Positions 19,975 through 31,411 of a stretch of DNA of 64,000 bases are shown in pieces. Source of the stretch: Ursus arctos (Eukaryota; Chordata; Mammalia; Carnivora; Ursidae); the NCBI RefSeq assembly GCF_023065955.2, contig NW_026622985.1:580001-644000 (forward strand), read 5' to 3'. The notes below the pieces were generated by a model. The model was given only the letters and a program-made list of their open reading frames with translations. It was not told the origin of the DNA and did not search any database. A program made the translations under genes and the position numbers. Positions within the stretch are counted from its first letter, which is position 1; every line of letters starts with the position of its first letter.

Positions 19975-22900
19975 ACCTAGGGTTAGGGTTGGGCCCCAGG
20001 AGGCCGGCAGGCCCAATCCGCCAGTTGTGCCATTAGTGGAGGGGCAGGCCAAAGTGAGGCCGCTAGCGAATGGGAGCGTGGGTCCAAGCGTTTTGGCTCG
20101 GGGGGGCCTTCGAAGGTCACCGGGGGCTCAGAGGGCCATGCCCATTCTCCCGCCCTGAATGACCAGCAGCGCCCCTAGCGGCCGGTGTGGCAGCGGGGTG
20201 GCAGAGTGAGTCCGGCGCTGGGGCTCCAGGGTACCTGATCCCCGGTGGTGTGGCACCAAGCCCCTTGGGAGGGGCCCTTTGGGGGCCGACCTAGGGTTAT
20301 GGTTAGCCCCCAGGAGGCCACAGGCCCGATCCCCGGTGGTGCAGCGTGCGGAAGGGCAGGACGAGGTGAGGCCGCTGACGAGCGGGAGTGTAGGCCCAAG
20401 CATTTTGGCTCGGGGGCCTTCGAAGGTCGCCAGGGGCTCGGAGGGCCCTGCCCATCTCCCGCCATGAAAGACCTGCGGCGTCCCTAGCAGTCAGGGTGGC
20501 GGCGGGGCGGCAGGGTGAGTCCGTCGCTGGGCCTCGGGGATCCCCAATCCCCTGTGTGGCTTCACCAGGCCCCTTCGTAGGGGTCCCTCAGGGACCGACC
20601 TAGGGTTAGGTTTAGCCCCCAGGAGACCTGCAGGCCTGATCCGCCCCGTGTGCGGTGAGTGGTAGGGCAGCCCTAGGTGAGGGCGCTGGTGATTGGGAGC
20701 ATGGGCCCAAGCATATTGGAGCAGGGGCCTTCGTAGGTCACCGGGGCCTAGGAGGGCCCTGCCCATTTTCCCGCCCTGAATGCCCAGCAGCGTCCCTAGC
20801 AGCCCAGGTGGCGGCGGGGCGACAGGGTGAGTCTGGCGCTGGAGCTCGGGGGTCCCCAATCCCCTGTGGTGTGGTGTCAAGCCCTTTGGGAGGGGCCCCT
20901 CGAGGACCGACCTTGGGTTAGGGTTAGCCCCCAGGGGGGCGGCAGGCCCGATCTGCCAGCTGTGCAGCGAGCGAAGGGGCAGGGGGAGGTGAGGCCGCTG
21001 GTGAGCGGGAGCGTGGGCCCAGGCGTTTTGGCGTGTGGGGCATTCGAAAGTTGCTGGGGGCTCAGAGCGCCCTTCCCGATCTACCGCGATGAATGTCCGA
21101 CGGTGTACCTAGCGGCCCGGGTTGCAGAGGGGCGGCAGGGTGAGTCCGGTGCTGGGACTCAGGGGTCCCCAATCCCTGGTGTTGTGGCTCCAGGACCCTT
21201 GGGATGGGCCCCTCGGTGGCCGACCAAGGGTTATTGTTAGCCCCCAGGAGGCCAGCAGGCCCGATCCGCTGGCTGTGCCATGAGCGGCGGGGTGGGCCCA
21301 GTTGAGGGCGCTGCTTGAGAGCCAGAGCGCGGGCCCAAGCATTTTGGCGTGGGGGGCCTTTGAAGGTCATCGGGGGTTTGGAGGGCCCTACCCGTTCTCC
21401 TGCCATGAAAGACCCGTGGCGCCCCTAGCGGCCCGGGTGGCAGCCGGTCAGCAGGGTGAGTCCAGCTTTGGGGCTGGGGGTTCCCCAATCCCTGGGGTTG
21501 CTGCGCCAGGCCCCTTGGGAGTGGATCCTAGGGGGCCGACATAGCGTTAGGGTTAACCCCCAGGACGCCGGGAGGCCTGATCTGCCAGCTGTGCGGCGAG
21601 CAGAGGGCGGGCCGAGATGAGGGCGCTGGCGAGCAGGAGCATCGGCCCAAGCATTTTGTGAAGTGGGCTTTTGAAGGTCGTTGAAGCCTCGGAGGGCCGT
21701 GCCCTTTCTCCCGCCCTGAATAACCGGCAGAGCCACTAGCGCCCCGGGTGGCGGCGGAGCGGCAGGTTGAGTCCGGTGGTGGATTAGGGGGTCCCCAATC
21801 CCCAGCGTTGCTGCTCCAGGCCCCTTGGGATGGGCCCCTTGGGGACCGACATAGGGTTATGGCTAGCCCCAGGAAGCCGGCAGGCCCAATCTGCCAGCTG
21901 TGCGGGGCGGGGGGGAGGAATGGGCCGAGGTGAGGGCGCCTGCGAGGGGGAGCGTGGGCCCAACCGTTTTGGCACTGGGGGCCTTCAAACATCACCGGGG
22001 GCTCGGAGGGCACTGGCCGTTCACCCGCCCTGAATGACCAGAGGCGTCCCTAGCGGCCCGGGTGGTTCCGGGGCGGCAGGATGAGTCCAACACTGGGGCT
22101 TGGGGGTACCCAATCCCCGGCCTTGGGGCACCAGGCCCCTTGTGAGGGGCCCCTCAGGGGCTGACCTAGGTTTAGGGTTATTCCCCAGGAAGCCGGCAGG
22201 CCCGATCTGCTGGCTGTGCGGCAAGCGGAGATGCAGGCCATGGTGAGGGCGCTGGGGAGCGGGATTGTGGGCCCAGCATTTTGGCGCGGGGGGCTTTCGA
22301 AAGTCGCTGGGGGCTCGTAGGGCCCTGCCCGTTCTCCCTCCCTGAATGACTGGCGGCGCCCCTTGCATCTCAGATGGCGGCGGGGCAGCAGGTTGAGTCC
22401 GGCGCAGGGGTTCGGGGTTCCCCAATCCCCAGCGTTGCGGCGCCAGGCCAATTCGGAGGGTCCCCTCAGGGGCAGACCTAGGGTCAGTGTTAGCCCCCAG
22501 GAGTCCGGCAGGCCCGATACGCCAGCTGTGCGGCGAGCAGAGGTGTGGGATGAGGTGAGAGCGCTGGCGAGCAGGAGCGTGGGCCCCAGCATTTTGCCAC
22601 GGGGGGCCTTCAAAGGTCGCTGGGGTTTCGGAGGGCCGTGCCCATTCTCCCACGCTGAATTACCAGCGGCACCAGTAGCACCCTGGGTGGCAACGGGATG
22701 CCAGGGTGAGTCCAGTGCTGTGGCTCTGAGGTCCATTCCCGGGGATGCATCTTCGGCCTCTTGGGAGGGGCCCCTCGGGGGTCGATCTAGGGTTAGGGTA
22801 ACCAAACTGAGGCCAGCAGGCCTGATCCGCAGGCTGTGCGTCGAGTCGAGGGGCGGGCCGAGGTGAGGGCGCTGTCGATCGGGAGCGTGGACCCCATCAT

Positions 22901-23399
22901 TTTGTTGCAAGGGGCCTTCGAATGCGCCGGGGTCTCGGAGGGCAGTGCCTGTTCTGCCCTGAATTATCGGCAGCGCCATTAGCAACCCGTGTCATAGCAG
23001 GGTGCGACGGTGAGTCCGGGGCTGCAGATTAGAGGTCTCCATTCCCCGGTGTTGCGGAGCCAGGCCTCTTGGGAGGGGCCATTCCAGAGCCTATCCAAGG
23101 TTAGGGTAACCCCCAGGAGGCCGGCAGGCCAGATCCGCCCTCTATGCGGTGAGTGGAGAGGCGGGCTGAGGTGACGTCTCTGGCCATCGGGAATGTGGGC
23201 CCCAGCCTTTTGGCGCGGGAGGCATTTGAATGTCAGCAGGGTCTCGAGGGCCATGCCTGTTCTCCTGCCCTGAATGTCCTGCACCCCTAGCGGCCCGGGA
23301 GGCAGCGGAGCAGCAGCGTTACTCCGGCGCTGAGGCTTGGGATCCCCAATTACAGGCGCTGTGGCGCTAGGCCCTTTGGGAGGAGCCTCTTGGGGGCCG

Positions 23400-24640
23400 A
23401 CGTAGGGTTAGGGTTAGCCCCCAGGAAGCCGGCAGGCCCGACCCGCCTACTCTGTGGCGCCTGGAGGGGTGGGCGGAGGTGAGGGCACTGAGGAGCGGGA
23501 GGGTGGGCCCCCGCGCTTTGGCGCGGGAGGCCCTGGAAAGTCGCCGTGACTCAGAGGGCCTTACCTTTTCTACCGCCCTGAATGAACGGCGGCACTTCTA
23601 GCTGCCGGGGTATCGACGTTGCAGCAGTGTGAGTCCGGCGCTGAGGTTCGGGCTCCCCAATCCCAGGGCTTGGCGGTGCCAGGCCCCTTGGGAGGGGCCC
23701 CTCAGGGTGACCTAGGGTTAGGGTTAGCCCCCAGGATGCTGGCAGACCCTATCCGCTGGGTGTGCAGCAAGCGGAGAGGCAGGCCGAGCTGAGGGCGCTG
23801 GCGAGTGGGAACGTGTGCCCCTGCGTTTTGGCGCAGGGGTCCTTGGAAGGTCGCTGTGGCTCCGAGGGCCCTGACCATTCTCCCGCCCTGAATGTCCGGC
23901 ACCCCTAGCGACCCGGGAGGCAGCGGGGCGGCAGCGTTACGCTGGTGCTGAGGCTCGGGGTCCCCAATTACAAGCTTTGCAGTGCCAGGCCCTTTCAGAG
24001 GGGCCCCTCTGGGACTGACATAGGGTTAGGGTTAACCCCCAGGAGGTTGGCAGTCCCGATCCGCTGGCTATGCGGTGAGTGGAGGGGCGGGCAGAGGTGA
24101 GGGTGCTGGCGAGAGGGAGCGTGGGCCCCAGTGCTTTGGCGCGGGGTCCTTTGAGGGTCACCGGGGTTCAGAGGGCCCTGCCCGTTCTCCCGCCCAGATT
24201 GACCGGTGGCGCCCCTAGCGGCCCGGGTGGCAGAGGGGCAGCAGGGTTAGTTCGGTGCTGAGGCTCGGATTCCCCAATCCCCGGGGTTGGTGGCGCCAGG
24301 CCCCATAGGAGGGGCCCCTCGGGGGTCAATCTAGGGTTAGGGTTAACCCCCAGGATGCTGGCAGGCCCGATCTGCTGGCTATGTGGTGAGCAGAGAGGTG
24401 GGCCAAGGTGAGGGCGCTGGCGAGCTGGAGCGTGGGCCGCAGCATTTTGGCGGGGGGACCATCGAAGGTGCCGTGGTCTCGGAGGGCAGTGCCTGTATTC
24501 CCGCCCTGAATGACTGGCGGCGCCCCTAGCGGCCCGCGTGGTGGCGGGGCGGCAGGGTGAATCTGGTGTTGTGGCTTGGGGGTCCCCAATCCCTGGCGTT
24601 GCAGCGCCAGGACTCTTGGGATGGGCCCCTCGGGGGCCGA
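23400..24640 (-). repeat. Higher-order module Q-M-R-S, copy 1
   Basis: Four consecutive monomers carry subtype marks. Q has 'caattacaggcg' before its telomeric block (about 23400). M has 'aggatgctggcagaccctat' (about 23711). R has 'ttaacccccaggaggttggc' followed by 'agtcccgatcc' (about 24020). S has 'gatgctggcaggcccgatct' after a 'ggtcaatctaggg' lead (about 24330). The same order recurs at 60471-61399. Confidence 0.7.
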
Positions 24641-24950
24641 CCTAGTGTTAGGGTTAGCTCCCAGTATGCCAGCAGGCCCGATCTGCTGGCTGTGTGACGA
24701 GCAGAGACGTGGGCCGAGGTGTCGGCGCTGGTGAGCGGAACGTGGGCCCCAGCGTTTTGGAGCGGGGGGCCTTTAAAGATCGCCGGGGTCTCGAGGGCCC
24801 TGCCTGTTCTCCCGCCCTGAATGACCAGTGGCGCCCCTAGTGGCCCGGAAGGCAGCAGGGCAGCAGCGTTAGTCTGGCGCTGAGGCTCAGGCTCCACAAT
24901 TACTGGCGTTGTGGTGCTAAGTCCCTTGGAGGGGCCCCTCGGGGGCCGAC

Positions 24951-26520
24951 CTGGTATTAGGGTTAGCCCCCAGGAGGCCTTCAGGCACAACCCACCGGCT
25001 GTGCGGGGAGCAAAGTCACAGTGTGAGGTGAGGGCGCTGGCGAGCGGGAGCATCGGACCCAGCGTTTTGGCGTGGGGGGCCTTCGAAGGTCGCTGTGGCT
25101 CAGAGGGCCCTGACAGTTCTCCCTCTCTGAATGATTGGTGGCGCACCTAGCGGCCCAGATGGCGTCGGGGCAGCAGGGTGATCCGGCACTGGGGCTCGGG
25201 GTCCCCAATCCCCGGCGTTGCGTCACCAGGTCCCTTGGGAGGGGCCCCTCGGGGGCCGATGTAGGGTTAGGGTTAGCCCCCAGGAGGCCGGCAGGCCTGA
25301 TCCGCAGCCTAGGCAGCGAGTGGAGGGGAGGGCCGAGGTGAGGGCGCTGGCAAGCGGGAGCGTGGGCCCAGGGGTTTTGGCGGGGGGCGGCCTTCGATGT
25401 TCTTGGAGACTCAGAAGGCCCTGCACATTCTTCCACCCTGAATGACCGGCGGCGCCCTTAGCAGCCAGGGTGGTGGCGGGGCAGCAGGTTGAGTGTGGCG
25501 CTGGGGCTCGGGGGTCTCCAAACCCCGGCGTTGCAGCACCAGGCCCCTTGGGAGGGGCCCCTCCGGGCGGCCCTAGGGTAAGGGCTAGCTCCCAGGAGGC
25601 CGGCAGGCCCGATCTGCCGTCTGTGAGGTGAGCGGAGGGCTGGGCCGAGGTGAGGGCGCTGGCCAGTGGGAGCGTGGGCCCCAGTGTTTTGCTGCAGGGG
25701 GCCTTCGAATGTCGCCGGGATCTCGGAGGGCAGTGCCCGTTCTCCCGCCCTGAATTACCAGTGGCGCAGTAGCAGTCTGGGTGAGAGTGGGACGACAGGG
25801 TGAGCCCGGTGCTGTGGCTCTGAGGTCCATTCCTGGCGATGCGGCTCCAGGCCCCTCGGGAGGGGCCCCTTGGGGGTCGATCTAGGGTTAGGGTAACCAA
25901 ACTGAGGCCGGCAGGCCCGATCCGCAGGCTGTGCGTCGAGTCAAGGGGCGGGATGAGGTGAGGGCGCTGTGAAGCGGGAGCGTGTGCCCCATCATTTTGG
26001 TGCGGGGTGCCTTCGAATGCACCGGGGTGTCGGAGGGCAGTGCCTGTTCTCCCACCCTGAATTACCGGCAGTGCCTTTAGCAGCCCCTGTGATAGCGGGG
26101 TGCGAGGGTGAGTCCGGGGCTGTGGCTCAGAGGTCTCCATTCCCTGGTGTTGTGGTGCCAGGCCTCTTGGGAGGGGCCATTCCAGAGCGGATCCAAGATT
26201 AGGGTAACCCCCAGGAGGCCGGCAAGCCAGATCTGCCAGCTGTGCGGTGAGCAGAGAGGCGGGCTGAGGTGAGGGCGCTGGCCAGCGGGAACGTGGGCCC
26301 CAGTGTTTTGGCACGGGAGGCCTTTGAACGTCACCGGGGTCTCAAGGGCCATGCCTGTTGTCCCGCCCTGAATGTCCGGCGCCCCTAGCGGCCCGGGAGG
26401 CAGGGTGGTGGCAGCGTTACTCCGGCGTTGAGGTTTGAGTTACCCAATTACAGGCATTGAGGCACCAGGCCCTTTGAGAGGGGCCCCTTGGGAGCCGATG
26501 TAGGATTAGGGTTAGCCCCC
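24951..26520 (-). repeat. Higher-order run G-H-I-A-B-Q
   Basis: Six successive monomers at about 310-bp spacing carry subtype marks. G (24951) has 'ggtattagggttag' and a 'caaagtcac' segment. H (25261) has 'cgatgtaggg' and 'gcctaggcagcgag'. I (25571) has 'ggccctaggg' and 'ctagctcccagg'. A (25881) has 'gggtaaccaaactgagg'. B (26191) has 'ccattccagagc' and 'ggtaacccccagg'. Q (26501) has 'caattacaggc'. G-H pairs recur at 43081, 47431 and 48361. I-A pairs recur at 37181, 44321 and 49606. Confidence 0.7.
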
Positions 26521-29500
26521 AGGAAGCCGGCAGGCCCGATCCGCCGGCTGTGTGGCGCACGGAGGGGTGGGCGGAGGTGAGGGCGCTGGCGAGGGGGAGC
26601 GAGGGCTCCCAGGCTTTGGCACGGTGGGCCCTGGAAAGTCGCTGTGACTCGGAGGGCCCTCCCCGTTCTCCCGCCCTGAATGACCAACGGCGCCCCTCGC
26701 AGCCCGGGTGGCAGCGGTGCGGCAGGGTGAATCCGGTGCTGTGGCTTGGGGGTCCCCAATCTCTGGCGTTGCGGCGCCAGGCCCCTTGCGAGGGACACCT
26801 CAGGGGCCGACATAGGTTAGTGTTAGCTCCCAGGAGGCCGGTAGGCCTGATCCTCCGGCTCTGTGGTGAGCGGAGGGGCTGGCATAGATGAGGGCACTGG
26901 CGAGCGGGAGTGTAAGCCCCAGCGTTTTGGCGCGGGGTCCTTTGAAGGTCACCGGGAGTTCAGAGGGCCCTGCCCGTTCTCCCGCCCTGAATGACCGGTG
27001 GCGCTTCTAGCAGTCCGGGTATCGACGGTGCAGCAGGGTGAGTCCGGCACTGAGGCTCGGGGTCCCCAATCCCCAGGGTTGGCGGCGCCAGGCCCCTTGG
27101 GAGGGGCCCCTCGGGGGTCGATCTAGGCTTAGGGTTAGCCCCCAGGATGCCGGCAGCCAGATTTGCTGGCTGTGTGGCGAGCAGACAGGTGGGCCAAGGT
27201 GAGGGTGCTGGCGAGCTGAAGCGTGGGTGGAAGCGTTTTGGCGTGGGGGACCTTCGAAGGCGCCGGGGTCTTGAAGTGCAGTGCCAGTACTCCCGCCCTC
27301 AATTACCAACAGCGCCCTAGCAGCCCTTGTGGCAGCGGGACGCCATGGTGAGTCTGGCGCTGCCGCTCAGATCTCCATTCCCCGTTGTTGCGGCACCAGG
27401 CCCCTTGGGAGGGGCCATTCCAAAGCCGATCTAAGGTTAGGGTAACCCCCAGGGGGCCGGTAGGCCAGATATGATGCCTGGGCAACGAGTGGAGGGGAGG
27501 ACCGAGGTGAGGGCGCTGGCAAGCGGGAGTGTGGGCCCAAGCGTTTTGGTGCGGGGGGCCTTCGAATGTCGCCGGGGGCTGAAGGCCCTGCCAAATCTCC
27601 CGTGCTGAATGACTGTCAGTGCCCCTTGCGGCCCGGGTGGCGACAGGGTGGCAGGGTGAGTCTGGTGCTGGGGCTCGGTGTTCCCCAATTCCCAGCGTTG
27701 TGATGCCAGGCCCCTTGGGAGGGGCCCCTGGCGGGCCGAACTAGGTTTAGGGTTAGCCCCCAGGAGGCCGGCAGGTCCGATCTGACTGCTGTCAGGCGAC
27801 CAAAGGGGCGGGCCGAGGTGAGGGCGCTGGCCAGTAGGAGCATGGGCCCAAACCTTTTGGTGCGGGGGACCTTCGAAGGTCACCGGGTGCTCAGAGGGCC
27901 CTGCTCATTCTCCCGCCCTGAATAACCGGCGACGCCCCTAGCTGCCCAGGTGCAGCAGGACGGCAGGGTGAGTCCGGCGCTGGGGCTCATGGATCCCCAA
28001 TTCCCAGCATTGTGGCGCCAGGCCCCTTGGGAGGGGCCCCTCAGGGGCTTTCCTAGGGTTAGGGTTAGCCCCCAGGAGACTGGCAGGCCCGATCCATCAA
28101 GTGTGCAGCGAGCGGAGGGAAGGCCAAGGTGAGGGCCTTGTGAGCGAGAGCGTGGGCTGAAACCTTTTGGCACGGGAGGCCTTCGAAGGTCGCCTGGGGC
28201 TCGGAGGGCCCTGCCCGTTCCCCCACCCTGAGTGTCCTGTGGTGTCCCTAGCGGCCCGGGTAGCGGCTTGATGGCAGGGTGAGACCGGCGCTGTGGCTCG
28301 GGGGTCCCCAATCCCCGGCGTGCCGTGCCAGGCCCCTTGGGAGGGGCCCCTCGGGGGCCGACCTAATGTCAGTGTTAGCCCCCAGGAGGCCGGCAGGCCC
28401 TATCCACTGGCTGTGCGGAGAGCAGAGGTGCGGGCCGAGGTGAGGGCGCTGGAGAGCGGGAGCGTGGGCTTAAGCATTTTGGCGCGGGGGGGCCTTCGAA
28501 GGTCGCCGGGGGCATGAAGGCCCTGCCAGTCCTCCCACCATGAATAACCGGCAGCACCCCTAGCGCCCCGGGGAGTGGCCGGTCGGCAGGGTGAGTCCGG
28601 GGTGGGGCTCGGGGGTACCCAATCCCCCGCATTGCGGTGCCAAGCCCCTTGGGATTGAACCCTCGGGGGCTGACCTAGGGTTAGGTTTATCCCCCAGGAG
28701 GCCGACAGGCCAAACCGCCGCCTGTGTGGCGAGCGGAGGGGCGGGCCGAGGTGAGAGCGCTGGCGAGCGGTAGCATGGGTCAAAGCGTTTTGGCACGGGG
28801 ACTTTTGAATGTTGCTGGGGGCTCGGAGGGCCCTGCCTGTTCTCCCATACTGAACGACCGGGGCTTCCCTAGCGGCTTGGAAGGAGGCAGGGCGGCAGGG
28901 TGAGTCCGGCCCTGGGGCTCGGGGTCCCCAATCCCCGGCGTAGCGGCACCAGGTCCCTTTGGAGAGGTTTCTTGGGGACCCACCTAGGGTTGCGATTATC
29001 ACCCAGGAGGCCGGCAGGTCCAATCTGCCGGTTGTGTGGCGAGTGAACGGGCAGTCCGAGGTGAGGGCGCTGGGGAGCGGGAGCATGGGCCCAAGCTTTT
29101 CAGCGCGGGGTGCCTTGAAGGTTGTCAGGGGCTCGGAGGGCCCTGACAGTTCTCCCGCCCTGAAAGACCTGTGGAGCCCCTAGCGGCCCAGGTGGGGGCA
29201 GGGCGTCAGGGTGAGTCCGTAGCTGGGGCTTGGTGTTCCCCAATCCCTGGCCTTGTGTTGCCAGGCCCCTTGGGAGGGGCCCCTGGTGGGCCAAACTAGG
29301 GTTAGGGTTAGCCCTCAGGATGCCGGCAGGTCCGATCCGCCTGCTGTTAGGTGAGCAAAGGGGCGGGCCAAGGTGAGGGCGCTGGCCAGTGGGAGCGTGG
29401 ACCCAAACCTTTTGGCGCGGGGGGCCTTCGAAGGTCGCCGGGTGCTCGGAGGGCCCTGCCCGTTCTCCTGGCCTGAATGACCAGCGGTGCCTCTAGCAGC

Positions 29501-30429
29501 CCGGATGGTGGCAGGGTGGCAGGGTAAGTCTGGCGCTGGGACTCAGGGGTTCCCAATCCCCAGCGTTGCAGCTCCAGGCCCCTTGGGAGGGGCCCCTCAG
29601 GAGCCGACCTAGGGTTACGGTTATCACCCAGGAGGCTGGCAGGTCTGATCCGCCGGCTGTGCGGGGAGCGGAGGGGCAGGCCAAGGTGAGGGCGGTGGCA
29701 AGCGGGAGCGTGAACCCAAGCGTTTGGGTGCGGGGGGCCTTCGAAGGTCGCCAGGGGCTCGGAGGGTCCTGCCCGTTCTCCCGCCCTGAATGACCTGTGG
29801 CGCCCTTAGTGGCCCGGCTAGCGGCTTGACGGCAGGGCAAGACCAGCGCTGTGGCTCATGGGTCCCCAATCCCCGGCGTGTGGTGCCAGGCCCCTTGGGA
29901 GGGGCCCCTCGGGGGCCGACCTAGGGTCAGTGTTAGCCCCCAGGAGGCCGGCAGGTCTGATCCGCCTGCTGTCAGGTGACCAAAGGGGTGCACCGAGGTG
30001 AAGGCGCTGGCCAGTGGGAGTGTGGGCCCAAACCTTTTGGCTCAGGGGGCCTTCGAAGGTCGCCGGGTGCTCAGAGGGCCCTGCTCGTTCTCCCGCCCTG
30101 AATAACCGGCGATGCCCCTAGCGACCCGGGTGCGGCGGGGTGGCAGGGTGAGTCCGGCACTGGGCCTCATGGGTCCCCAATCCCCGGCATTGCCGGGCCA
30201 GGACCCTTGGGAGGGGCCCCTCAGGGGCCTACTTAGGGTTATTGTTAGCCCCCAGGAGACTGGCAGGCCCGATCCGTCAGGTGTGCGGAGAGCGGAGGGG
30301 AGGCCGAGGTGAGGGCGCTGGTGACTGGGAGCGTGGGGGGCCTTCGAAGGTCATGAGGGCCCTGCCAGGCCTCCCACCGTGAATGACTGGCGGCACCCCT
30401 ATTGCCCCGGGTGGCGGCGGGGTGGCAGG

Positions 30430-30500
30430 GTGAGTCCGAAGCTGGGGCTTGGAGGTGAGGCTGCTGGCAAGCGGTAGCAAGGGCCGATGTGTTTTGGCGT
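30430..30500 (-). other. Internal deletion within a monomer
   Basis: The monomer passes directly from 'gagtccgaagctggggcttgg' character to 'aggtgaggctgctggcaagc'. The intervening part, including the telomeric block and its flanks (about 190 bp), is missing. The related monomer at about 31240 has the intact version. GGAGGT is shared at both edges, so the deletion probably used short homology. Confidence 0.75.
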
Positions 30501-31407
30501 GGGGGGCCTTTCGAAGGTTTCCAGGGGCTCGGAGGGCCCTGCCAGTTCTCCCGCACTGAATGACCGGGGCCTCCCTAATGGCTTGGAAGGAGGCGGGGCG
30601 GCAGGGTGAGTCCGGCCCTGGGGCTCGGGGTCCCCAATCCCCGGCGTAGCAGTGCCAGGCCCCTTTGGAGAGGTTTCTTGGGGACCGACCTAGGGTTACG
30701 ATTATCATCCAGGAAGCCGGCAGTCCCGATCCGCCGGCTGTGCGGCGAGCGGAGGGGCAGTCCGAGGTGAGGGTGCTGGGGAGCGGGAGCGTGGGCTCAA
30801 GCGTTTTGGCGCGGGGGGCCTTCGAAGGTTGTCCAGGGCTCGGAGGGCCCTGCCAGTTCCTCCGCCCTGAATGACCGGCAGCGCCCCTAGCGGCCCGGGT
30901 GGCGGCGGGGCGGCAGTGTGAGACCCGCGCTGTGGCTCAGGGGTCCCAAATCCCCGGGGTGCTGTGCCAAGCCCCTTGGGAGGGGCCCCTCAAGGGCCGA
31001 CCTAGGGTCGGCATTAGCCCCCAGGATTCTGGCAGGCCCGATAAGCCAGCTGTGCGGCGAGCAGAGGAGTGGGATAAGGTGAGAGCACCGGCGAGCAGGA
31101 GCGTGGGCACAAGCGTTTTGGCGCGGGGGGCCTTCGAAGGTCGTCGGGGGCATGAGGGCCCTGCCAGGTCTTCCACTGTGAATGACCGGTGGCACCCCTA
31201 TCGGCCCGGGTGGCAGCGGGGCGGCAGGGTGAGTCCGAAGCTAGGGCTTGGAGGTACTCAATCCCCGGTGTTGCGGTGCCAGGCCCCTTGGGATTGAACC
31301 CTCGGAGGCTGACCTAGGGTTAGGGTTAGCCCCCAGGAGGCCGACAGGCCCGAACTGCCGGCTGTGAGGCGAGAGGAGGGGCGGGCCAAGGTGAGGGCGC
31401 TGGCTAG

Positions 31408-31411
31408 CGGT
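31408..31411. other. Orientation switch 2 (TTAGGG to CCCTAA)
   Basis: The reverse monomer reads 'gagggcgctggctagcgg' and then changes to 'tgagcttcgaaggcccccca', which belongs to the forward monomer (forward context 'ccggtgaccttcgaagg'). CGG at 31408-31410 is compatible with both sides. Confidence 0.92.

Larger units (their letters stand above)
17561..31410 (-). repeat. Satellite block 2, TTAGGG orientation
   Basis: About 44 monomers are read with TTAGGG on the + strand. Several monomer subtypes are distinguishable here, including versions reading 'agggtaaccaaactgaggcc' (about 22797 and 25890) and 'ggccattccagagc' (about 23080 and 26180). The run G-H-I-A-B-Q at 24951-26501 and the run Q-M-R-S at 23400-24335 are described separately. 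A monomer at about 30450 lacks a large part of its sequence. Confidence 0.95.

Noticed and set aside
25223..26314. Longest open frame (363 codons, minus strand)
   Set aside because: Same cause as the other array frames: overlapping open frames occur in several frames and on both strands, with no domain or gene context.
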